From NCBI GenBank assembly GCA_016169945.1, contig JADLSH010000049.1:1-64000 (forward strand): 64,000 bases of DNA, in the 5' to 3' direction. This DNA is from Trachythela sp. YZ-2020 (lineage: Eukaryota > Cnidaria > Anthozoa > Malacalcyonacea > Clavulariidae). Below the pieces are notes generated by a model. It had not been told where the DNA came from. It did no database searches and worked only from the letters and a program-made list of their open reading frames with translations. This document shows, in pieces, positions 22,762 through 34,300 of the stretch. How positions within the stretch are numbered: the first letter of the stretch is position 1; each line of letters begins with the position of its first letter. Position numbers and translations under genes: made by a program.

Positions 22762-23076
22762 ATTAGGGAGCTTTATATTGGACAAAAGCTCGGTTCACAC
22801 AAGTGAGATAAGCACAAGCATAAGAAAAGATAAAAGGTAAAATTCTTTCCGCTTTGTATTTTTAAGCCATAGAGACAAAGTTTTCTTTTGTATTTCTGCT
22901 TATGCTTATCTCACTCGTGTGAACCAGGCTTTAAACAACCACAATATTTTTCTGCTACTTAAATATAGCTACTACAAACTCATAGTTGTGCTGTGCCAAA
23001 GAGAGGACGATAACAAGTTTGTGGTAGCAGATATTTAACGGGAAAATCCCGTAGTCAAATCTAAAGCTCTCTAATA
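22762..23076. mobile_element. Nested MITEs with GAGCTTTA and GGTTCACAC ends
   Basis: The outer inverted pair ATTAGGGAGCTTTA / TAAAGCTCTCTAAT encloses an inner element (about 22788-22933) with ends GCTCGGTTCACACAAGTGAG and its inverse. The two layers are distinct families. No coding sequence. Confidence 0.65.
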
Positions 23077-23489
23077 TGTACAATACTAAAATAACTAATA
23101 GTATTGGCAAAATACGAACTAGCTATAAAAAGCAATTTATATTTACACGGATAAAATCGTAACGTTAACTTAAATAACTACCTTTATTTCACTTTATAGC
23201 AACTTGAACTGTTCTCCGTCCATTGTAGTATAAATTTCATAATATTTTGTAGCTACAGTGTTTACTGTTTAAAAAGAGAAATGTCCTTCAACTCATGAAC
23301 ACAATAAAACCGTCGCCATTTTGTTTTGGAGTTTTGAAAATCTTCCCGCCAAAAGCGCGAACTCCCAAAGATTAATAAAATTATCATCAGTGCCGGGGTC
23401 TTTCACCCGGGGACTGTTAACCCGTACGTGGGCGGAGCTACGTATCAAAATGTCTGAAACTCGATATCGTCAAAAAGTTACTTTACACA

Positions 23490-23572
23490 AGTCGCAATCT
23501 CGTACCCAGAGCCAATGAGCCATGAGTATATACTCATGAGTATATACTCATGGCTCTGGGTACGAGATTGCA
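23490..23572. repeat. Hairpin around GAGTATATACTC
   Basis: GCAATCTCGTACCCAGAGCC is exactly inverted after a loop composed of repeated ATGAGTATATACTCATG. It can form a stem of about 30 bp including the inner palindrome. Confidence 0.85.
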
Positions 23573-24194
23573 CAAGTCGCAGCTCGCTTCAGCTCGCTAG
23601 GAAAGGCAGTACAAGTCATGCCCATGCCTTCTCCAAATAGCATGAGTTCGGCTCAATAAACAGCCGTTTTGAGCATGCGCAAGGCCAGTTATCCAATCAG
23701 AAGCAAGTATTATTTGTATTAAATATTATAGCAACTCATGCTTTCTGAAAAGAGCATGAGTGAAACACGAGTCGCGCGTGAATCGATATATTGCCGGAAA
23801 TGAGTCTTGTAGAGCTGCAGTTGCTAGGAAACAGACTTAAAAAACAGTAATGAAAAATCCAGAAAAATGACAAAGTTTAATTTTAAAGCTTTGGGATAAA
23901 CAAAGCAATGTTTCAGACGCAATTTGGAAAAAAATTCTCAATTTTGTGAAACTTTTTAGTCATGCTGGGCATGACAAGCATGCCATGACCGGTAGCTACG
24001 CCACTGCTCTTTGACAAGATTGAGATATTCTCAGCTTGTGTCCCCGCGCGTGATCTTGTTGCTTTGTGTTCGGAAACCAAGCTACTGTAATGACGTCACT
24101 CACAAACCACAACCAAATTTTGATATTATTAAAGTTTATTGTTACCGAATGATTTATTACAACTTCAAATACTGTGTGCGCATAAGATATAAGT

Positions 24195-24940
24195 GAGTTT
24201 GGGTTTTGGTCGAGGGTGGAAGGTCGAGGTCGAGGGTGGAAGGTCGAGGGTGGAAGGTCGAGGGTGGAAGGTCGAGGTCGAGGGTCGAAAGTCGAGGTCG
24301 AAAAATTGATTTCATTGGTACTGTTGAATTTGAGTAGAATGCTGAATGGTGTAAAAACGTTTAAAAACTAGTTAAATTAATGATACTAAATTTAGATTTT
24401 ATAATTCTTGTTAAATTGACAAGGTGTGGTCATAACTATTTTTGAACTATTTTCATAACTATTTTTAGTTATGACCGCGGCCTTGTCAATTTAACAAGAA
24501 TTATAAAATCTAAATTTAGTACATTAATTTAACTTACTAATCAATATTTCGTGTTAATATTTACGAAAAGAAGCTCTGTAAATTGACAAAAGTATAGTTT
24601 TTACACCATTCAGCATTCTACTCAAATTCAACATATGAGTCAGTTTAGGAACAGTTACTATTTTTAGACTTTTAGGGTTAGGATTATTGTTAGGATTAGG
24701 ATTAAGGTTGGGATTAGGGTTAGGATTAGGGTTAAAATACAAAAGAATACAAAATTACAAAAGTCTAAAAATAGTAACTCTTCCTAAAACGTGACAGGTA
24801 TAAAATTCAACAGTACCAATGAAATCAATTTTTCGACCTCGATATTCGACCCTCGACCTCGACATTCGACCCTCGACTTTCGACCTTCCACCCTTGACCT
24901 TCCACCCTCGACCTCTGACCCTCGACCAAAACCCAAACTC
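24195..24940. mobile_element. Mutator-like foldback with 9-bp target duplication
   Basis: Inverted ends GAGTTTGGGTTTTGGTCGAG, then arms of repeated GGTCGAGGGTGGAA units (24195-24300 and 24835-24940). Flanked by a perfect 9-bp duplication GATATAAGT (24186-24194 and 24941-24949). Inside are a second foldback (24383-24526, arms TACTAAATTTAGATTTTATA) and a telomere-like tract at 24670-24735. Confidence 0.85.
24670..24735. repeat. Interstitial telomere-like repeat
   Basis: Degenerate TTAGGG/TTAGGA repeats bounded by an inverted pair GTTACTATTTTTAGACTTTT and its inverse (24651-24672 and 24757-24779). It sits inside the foldback element, so it travels with a transposon rather than marking a chromosome end. 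Confidence 0.8.
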
Positions 24941-25136
24941 GATATAAGTTAAAGGAACTCTTCTTAATACTCTTAGAGTGGGGGGCTTATTGATTGAAAC
25001 GCAGTAATCAAGGAACGCAGTATATAAATGTGAAATGTCCGCACAATTGGTATATTCAATCTGTACACATACTTCTTTATGGTGAAATGGCAGGACCGGG
25101 GGGCTTAACAGAAAGGGGTAGATTAATAAATTTCTC

Positions 25137-28100
25137 TCAACCAAATATTGAGAATGTGCTTGAAAATTTCGTGCTCCCCAGTCCACTCTCGCGTCCTCCG
25201 TCAAGTAAAGATACACGAGATGAAGATAAGGAGGACATGGAGGAACTACGAGACGATAGGGGTTCTTTATATGTACGAGATCTATCAATGTTCCTGAGAT
25301 CCTCTTGTGACTTGCAAAGGCTTGACATTAATGTCTGCAGTTCATGTTTCTCGTGTTGTAGTCGTTCATTTTGACGTTGAGATGTTTTCTGGCTTGCTTC
25401 TAATGCTTGCAATGTTTTAGACAGCCGCAGGTCTCGAACTAACGTGGTATCCGTGTTTAGAGAAAGTTGACTGCTTGTTATCTCAGAAAAGGACATCTAT
25501 AAAAACGATATAGACATTTTATTACTAGTTAGTTTCGTGCTACACACGTATGTGTGGTACTCTTCAGACAAAATGATCTAATGACTAAGTTGTATATACA
25601 CGTAGGATTATATATCGATCTATACTATCGTATATTGTTTGACAACAACTTTAAACTTCAAGTGGATATTATGTATATAGTATAAAGTATAACCTTACAT
25701 GCCAACGGTCAAAATAACCAATAATAGCCAAGAACGATAGTATAGATCGATTAATCCTACGTGTATATACATAGGCGTACGGGCACAACTTTTTTGGGGG
25801 GGGCAGCCAAAATTTTGCCCGAATTTTAAAGCTTAGCCAAAATTTCGAAATTGCCCGAATTTCGATAACAACATGTTGATAACAATAATAACTACTTTTA
25901 ATTGTATTTAACAAATGAAGTTTCTAATTTTCCCGGAATCTCTTAACTTTACCATCTATTTTTAGGTCCAAAACTCGGTTTTTTATCTAATAAACCATGA
26001 TTTTGTCAACAAGGCGCAAACGATATAAATAAACAGTACTGTAAATTATAAATTTCTGTTTTTGTTTAAATTCAGACTAAATAAATCTATTTTGCCCGAA
26101 TATTCGTGAACCATTTGCCCGAATGTCTTCAATCTCCAAATTTTTGGGGGGGCAGGTGCCCCCCCTGCCCCCACGTCCCGTACGCCCATGTGTATATACA
26201 ACTTAGTCATTGGGGATATTTGGTTTACTAAGCTAATGTCCAATCTAAGGTTTCAAATAAGTAATGCCCGTCATACCTTGCGCGCTCAATGTTTAAGGTT
26301 TAAGATATTTTGGACAACTTTTTTTGAATTGGCTATATATATATATGTAATATATACAAACCGCACAAGAGGTCTTTATCAGATTTAAAACATCGAGGCG
26401 CAGCCGAGTGTTTTAGATCTGATAAAGGCCGAACTGTAAGGTTTGTATATGACTTCTAAAATGACTCGTTTTGTATACGCTCACTGGCGTTGGAATTTTG
26501 AAGATTGATGTTATCTACGCTGTAAAAATTGAAGGAGAAAATTTGAGCAAGTCTATATCAAATATATAGATCCGTTACGGGTCATGAGTTTCCTTTGTAT
26601 TTTGCCTATGAATAATTAATGAATTTTAGAAATATATATAAACAATCTTGTTTTTTCAGTGCTCAACACCACAAATATTTAGCAGAGCGAATTATTTTGT
26701 TATCTTAAAATGAATTAATCTATCGCTTAATTAGCGATATATTAATTCATTTTAAGATAACAAAATATATATATATATAGATTTTCGCTTACCTCAAAAC
26801 TTGTCTGCAACAGGCTGTTTCATCTGTAAAAGAATCATCAGGCAGTTTACAAGTATCGAAAGAAATGACCGCTTATATGCTTCCTGCTGGAGCGTGGGGG
26901 TGTGTGTGGGAGACAATGTTAGGCCGTATTCTGTGGCACGAAAAGTCGCTTAGAAAATGAAATTCGTTGCCCGGGTTCGGGCACTACTTTAAAACAAGAT
27001 AAATAATTAGGATTAATCATGCAAAGTCCAAATCCGCTTGTTTGCACTCCTAGAAACCTGCAGTTTTCGTCTTTTCGAGTATTTCTTCTTCGAAAATTCA
27101 AGAAATCAACATATTTCGCAATCGATCGCCGCCATTTTTTTCAGGGTACTTGGTGTAATATGCACTATATATAGTGTATTTCGTGGTTCCACATTGATTT
27201 TTACATGAAGTTTCCCAAACATCCGCTGACATAAAGTAAATATGGCGTTTCAGAATTATTGTTTTTTAGTCATTTTGATGGGGAAAATGACAAAATTTTA
27301 CCGAGGTTTCGTTCCCAAAGTTGTTTGGATTGACAAAATATTTGGCTATCGCTTGACGGGCTTCAAAGGGATGTTGCGTGGAGAAATTTTCAGTTTTATT
27401 CGCGGTAATGTGAGTGGATATAAGTGACAATACTAGTGAAAACATTTTATCACTGGCAGAGGTCTTGGCAGATTCAATATAGGACTTTCCTTTGTGATGA
27501 AAAACTGTCTGGTATCAGAACCTGTGTTGTGGGAAATCCTATTCCATATAGATAGAAAATGCAAAGCGGTTACATATACATTCAACAACAGATGAACAGA
27601 ACAACAACAACAACATGGAACATTCAACAGTATAATTAGCCTTATATTTCAATCAATTCTAGCATTGCCCCATCCCCCTGGCTACCCCTGGGCATTTGCA
27701 AACTTTTGTTGTGCAGGGACCAGGCATTAGTACTTGCAAAAGTTCCCCCTGGGCCGGGCATTTGTTCACCAGCGGGGCATTTGTCTCTCTATCCGGAAAT
27801 TATTGTGGTTTCTGCAGCAGCTGCAGTGAACATGTGCACTTCCATGAATTTGGATGGAAATATTTGTGTTGTGGTGGCAGTTGGCATAATTTCTTTGCCC
27901 CGGGGTGGGGAATTGTTTCTCTTTTCCTGCCTATCCCCAGGGAATTGTACACTTAGAGAAAAAATAAGTGCAAATGCCCAGGGGGGAGCAAATGCCCAGG
28001 AGGGATGGCAATGCTTGAATTAACTGATGTATTATCTAGATTTAACTTGCTACTTTAATATGGATATTACACTACTGCCGTAAATATAAACTGTGAACCT

Positions 28101-31100
28101 GAACCTGTTTAAAATGTAATACTGCTTGTAGTAACTCTCCTGTTGTTCTTAGTACTTGTATTGTTCTCTAAATGTAATTGTATATTTATATAGTATTTGT
28201 TATAGGGTCTGCAGTTATTGGTGTATACTGTTGTGGTGACCCTGACACTCCTTTATGTGGCAAAGTTAAATAAAAAAAATATTCCTTGGATTTTGTAGCA
28301 TGTTCACCTAGTCAGCTACCCTGGGGTTTCCCATCAAAGACAATGATAAGTGCATATTTATATCTACATTCTGTTTGGTGAGAATGAGTTCGTTCCTTTA
28401 ATAATATACAAATTAGAATTTTGAAGTTAGCTCTTTCAACCAGAGTCACAAATCATCAGAATCTGCAAGTTCTTCTTCCTCATCAGAATGAGTCATATCA
28501 TAATCCTCCTCATCTTCATTAACTCCTGCTTTATTCTGGCAATCACAACATGTACATGTACCCTGTCTTACACTTGCACTCAACACACTCAAGCAAGGAT
28601 ATGATAGCCTGTGTTACAGTCCACTTTACACACACAATGGTGTAGTGGACTGGAACACAGGCTAGCATATGATAGATAGACTGTAGATATGCTCCTTTTA
28701 AATCAGAAAATGTTCAGATGATGTCTCACCCCAACCTCTGACAGCCTTTTCCAACATATCAACAGAGCAAATTTTCAAACAGCATCATGGTCTCATTGTT
28801 GGTGCTGGCTAGACACTCTCCAATCAAGAGCTGGAGATTGTCTGGATGGCATGCCCCCCCCCCCCTGTGCTCCACAATCTTTGCTTGAGTGCAAGTGTAA
28901 GACAACTCTGCATGTGGGCCCTATAACAAATACTATATAAATATACAATTAAATTAAAATAAGAGAACAATACAAGTGTTAAGAACAACAAGAGAGCACG
29001 CTATGCAGGCTAGACCACGAGCAGTAACACATTTTAAACAGATCAATTTCCAAGTCCAGGGAATTTCAGGTTCATAGTTTATATTTATGGTAGTAGTGTA
29101 ATATACATAAAGTAGCGATATAAATCTGGATAAGGCTATAAAGGTATGAGTTAATCAGGAAGAATGTTCCATGTTGTTGTTGTTCTCTTGATGAATGTAT
29201 GTCACCATTTTGCATCTGTCTGTACGGAACAGTATTTACCACAACACAGGTTCTGATACCAGACAGTTTTCATCACAAAGAAAAGTTCTATATTGAATCT
29301 GCCAAGACCTCTGCCAGTATAAAATAAACAATTAAACACAGTTTCCACTAGTATTGTCACTTATATTCCCTCACATTACCGCGAATAAAACTGAAAATTT
29401 CTCCACGCAACATCCCTTTGAAGCCCGTCAAGCGATAGCCATATATTTTGTCAATCCAAACAAAACGAAACCTCGGTAAAATTTTGTCATTTTCCCCAAA
29501 ACAATAATTCTGAAACGCCATATTTACTTTATGTCAGCGGATGTTTGAGAAACTTCATGTAAAAATCAATGTGGAACCACGAAATACACTATATATAGTG
29601 CATATTACACCAAGTACCCTGAAAAAAATGGCGGCGATCGATTGCGAAATATGTTGATTTCTTGAATTTTCGAAGAAGAAATACTTGAAAACTGCAGGTT
29701 TCTAGAAGTGCAAACAAGCGGATTTGGACTTTGTATGATTAATCCTAATTATTTATCTTGTTTTAAAGTAGTGCCCGAACCCGGGCAACGAAACTGAACG
29801 ATAACGTGCCACAGAATACGGCCTAATTCTATTTCGTATACGGGAGGATCAAAACGATGCAATTTTTATGTTTAGAAGAAAAATTTTGTATTTTGAATGA
29901 AAGAAACAAGGATTGTTTACTCAACAAAAGAGCTGAAATAATTTCACGATGTCGTCATCGTAACACATTTCGCGTAAACAACGCAAACAAAGCCATGCAT
30001 GCACACATTGTCTCCCACACACGCTCCAGCAGGAAGCATATAAGCGGTCATTTCTTTCGATACTTGTAAACTGCCTGATGATTCTTTTACAGATGAAACA
30101 GCCTGTTGCAGACAAGTTTTGAGGTAAGCGAAAATCTATAATTTGCTCTAACTATATGTTGTCGAGCACTCTTTGCGTTTCGTAGACCTAAACCTACACG
30201 TATATATATATATATATAATATGGTATTTTTAAGTGTATGTTTCACTCAACTGCGATCTACTAGAAAAGCTTCTAGTTATCCCTAAAATAAAGCATAAAT
30301 GTAAATAATAATATACCATCAGTGCACTCATCCGATTCTCAAAGGTCGGGATGTCTAGTTACGATCTAACAGGCTTACACCCTTTTCCCGCAGTTAGTTT
30401 TGTACACACATATACAGAGTGCACAAGCCGAAGCGTGCAAATATATGACGGTATTTAGTGTTTGTTTCACGAAATTAATAATATCCAGATTATACACATG
30501 ATTAACTTATTGCAATATTATTAGCCCTCCACTCACCAGCTATCTTAGAATTACTAAGACTCCAGCCCTTGTGACACTGGACGGCGGTTTAAAAGGCGGA
30601 AGGCTCAAAACAATTCATTTTTAAATGAATGTTTCGGTTTCGATACGGATGTACGTAGTATCAAAATCAATATCGCGTGATGTTAAGTTCAGGGTCATGG
30701 TCATGATAATCCGATAATTATTAATTTATACATGCGCATACCAAAGTGCACAAACTAATTAAAGTGTGCTAATATAATATGGTATTTTTAAGTGTATGTT
30801 TCACTCAACTGCGATCTACTAGAAAAGCTTCTAGTTATCCCTAAAATAAAGCATAAATGTAAATAATAATATACCATCAGTGCACTCATCATAGTTTGAG
30901 AATCGGATGAGTGCACTGATGGTATATTATTATTTACATTTATGCTTTATTTTAGGGATAACTAGAAGCTTTTCTAGTAGATCGCAGTTGAGTGAAACAT
31001 ACACTTAAAAATACCATATTATATTAGCACACTTTAATTAGTTTGTGCACTTTGGTATGCGCATGTATAAATTAATAATTATCGGATTATCATGACCATG

Positions 31101-31347
31101 ACCCTGAACTTAACATCACGCGATATTGATTTTGATACTACGTACATCCGTATCGAAACCGAAACATTCATTTAAAAATGAATTGTTTTGAGTCTTCCGC
31201 CTTTTAAACCGCCGTCCAGTGTCACAAGGGCTGGAGTCTTAGTAATTCTAAGATAGCTGGTGAGTGGAGGGCTAATAATATTGCAATAAGTTAATCATGT
31301 GTATAATCTGGATATTATTAATTTCGTGAAACAAACACTAAATACCG

Positions 31348-31397
<50 letters not shown>

Positions 31398-34300
31398 TGT
31401 TCCGAATTATCCCCATCTGCTTAAAATATTTCATGTAAATCTCTGGGCAAACTATGACACATTGGAAACATTGTTTTTTTAGCTATGTTTCCGAAGATGG
31501 ACAAACCAGGAAACATTTTTTTAGCTACGTTTCCGAAGGTGGACAAACCAGGAAGCATTGTTTTCTAGCCATTTTTCATGATGATGAGCAAACCAGAAAA
31601 CATTGTTTCCTTAACAAAAGTCACGCTTGGGAAACACAATATGTTTCTGAATTTGTTGGCAAAATTTTTGCTTTCTTAAGACATTGTCGAGCAAACATCG
31701 ACATTTTTAGATTTTTCCGCAACAATGTTTCGAAGGTTGGGAAAACTGTGAAACACTCCAGGAAACATGGGAATATTTTGGTGACAATATTCCTTAGTTT
31801 GCTAAGGCCTAAGATAAAAAAATCGGAAATTGTTAAATACAAAATAATGATTAAAGATACTATTTTTGTTTACTAATATAAAAGGTCGTCATCTAAAAGT
31901 TGATATCAATGGAAATTTCTACCTTATTCTTGAGTCTTTCAGAGTAACCATCCAATGCCGTCCTTACTTCATTTATCTTCCGTTCCAAGTCAACCTTATC
32001 TCGATCCAGGTCTCGAAGTCTCTCGATCTCTTCAATACTGCGTGCTCTGAGCATGCGCTGTTCACACACTCGTTCCTCCATCATCATTTTACTGATATTC
32101 GAGATTTCGTCCTGGAGGCGAGAGATATGACTGGACTCTGTACTGGACTCATGTTGTAAACGCGTGATTATTTGACCGGAATATTCCAGTTTCTGTTGAA
32201 GATCACTGATATCTCTTTGATGTCTGGACTTTAACGAAATGTTTTCATCTTTAAGGTTTGCAATCTTTTGAAAATAATAACTAGAATTACTATTTGTCGA
32301 GATATAGAAATTGCTGGGGTTTAGGAATTACGTTACGGGCTAGCAGATGCCGGTCATCTTACAATTGTTGACACTTCTAGGAAAGCCACCAGACTACTAC
32401 ATACAATGAACAGAATTAATATTATTTTCCTCTTTAATATAAATGCAGGTTGACCAGCTATTCATAGTTGCTTAATAAGTGATTTAGAACAGCCTGTGCG
32501 AAAATTGAAACAATTATGGTTGCATGTGGTATTTCAGTTCCAAGAACTAAACATTTGAATGTCTACTTACTTTTTTCTTCTTTTTCCTAAGTTTATCAAC
32601 CATTGCTTGAAGTTGATATTGTAAATCTTTAACTTTATTCACCAGGCCTTTGTTTTGTCTGCGCACTCTTTCCAAATCTGAAGATAACTTTATTTTCTCC
32701 ACAGAGTCGGTGTTGGCCTTTATATATAAATGCAGATGGGTCTGATTAGTGAAAACGGAAAACAAAAATCTGGTTGATTTAGTGTTCTATATTTGAACAG
32801 TCGCAGATAAATCATTGCCTATTCTCACATGAAACTTCTGTGTTTGTAACAAGCCTTTGAAAGTTTGAATCAACTTAGCCAATCAGCGTAAAGTTAATTA
32901 AACGTGATCAGATTAAAATGCTCTTGAGAAGGACATGTCAACTTTACCTGTTGATTAGCGGGAGATATTTCAGAAGTCTTTGTTTCCAGAAGTTTTATTT
33001 TTTCTTCCAAACGTTTAACAACTTTTTCTAATCTTTCCTTTTCATTTTCAAGAATGTTGACCATCTGAAGATAAAAATTAAAACAAACTTAACCTTTATT
33101 TTATTCAATGTCCTTTTATTGTCTGGTTATTAGACCGACTTTTATTAGATGATAAACAGAAGATGAACTATCCAGACAATTCTAGCTACACAATAGCACG
33201 ATCTACCGGGCATCGGTGACAGTCGCCAGAGCAAGCTGAAATTGATGCCACTGCTGAGATTGATTGTCGTTCCGAACTCAAGCCAGCGCTCTGCTGAAAG
33301 TTGTAGGTTTTTTCCGGGTACTCCGGTCTCCTGCCACAGGGACAGGGTAGGTTATATAGAAGTATATTCACTATCCCATTAGCGTTATCGCAGTTAATAA
33401 TATATCGTGATTAAATATATATAATGAATAATGTATACTGACAAGGCTGCTGTGATGAGCCATGCCATTTTGCTTTGTTGCAAAATTCCATCAACTACGA
33501 AAAACGAAATATCGGTGTTCCTGAAAGATCGTCTAATATCCTTTTTACACATATACAGATCATCCGTGTCTGGTATAAATCTGGCCAAAATTTTGATTAA
33601 TGACGTTATTCATACTTACCATTTCTTCACGAGGCTTGTCTTGTGACCTCATATATCCACTATTATCTTCGCTATCCACCAATCCTTTATTCTGATTTTT
33701 CGCTTCTTTAGGACCTTTAGAAACATTTTCCCAATGGTTCCGACCTATTCTCGACAGTTTCCGAATATCACCGGACTTATTCTCACTATTACCGGGCTTA
33801 TTCCGAACAACAGTCGATGATTCACGATCATTCTCGATCACCATAATCCTCTGACGACATTTTTGTAAGGTTCGTTCATATTCAGCACAAATGTCCACGT
33901 ATTCCTTGAGCTTCTCCTCATTATCCTTCAGTTGTACTTCATTATCCTTCAATTGACCCTCACAGTCCTTCAATTGTATTTCATAGTCCTTCAATGTATT
34001 TTTGAGTCCCTCATAATCCTGCATTGTATCTTTAAGTCCCTCAAGTTTCATTTTCAAATCTTTGTTTGTGTTTCTCAAACGCTGTACTTCTTCGCTCGCT
34101 TCTTTCTTGAAGCATTCATGAAGTGAGATATTTTCTTGCAATGCACCAACTTTCGCCTTCAATCCTTCGTTCTCTTCTCTCAAACCTCGCACACTGTATT
34201 CAGGATTCTTTGACGTATTTGTTGGGTGGGAACTAACTTGATCAAGCTCGTGTGGATGTGAACATTTTTCATGTCTTCCCTCTTTATTTCTGGGTGAAAC

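Larger units (their letters stand above)
26778..30140. mobile_element. 3.4-kb foldback element (arms above 1 kb)
   Basis: The ends TATAGATTTTCGCTTACCTC (26776) and its inverse (30121-30140) begin two arms that match almost along their whole length: 26778-28260 against 28918-30140. For example 27430-27560 pairs with 29225-29355, and 28055-28110 with 29060-29110. The left arm is longer because a 355-bp element (27661-28015) was inserted in it. The central loop (28270-28915) holds a possible coding remnant. The element lies in the last intron of gene B. Confidence 0.85.

Noticed and set aside
24670..24735. Chromosome end
   Set aside because: The telomere-like units are degenerate, lie inside a foldback element with a target duplication, and are followed by genes on both sides.
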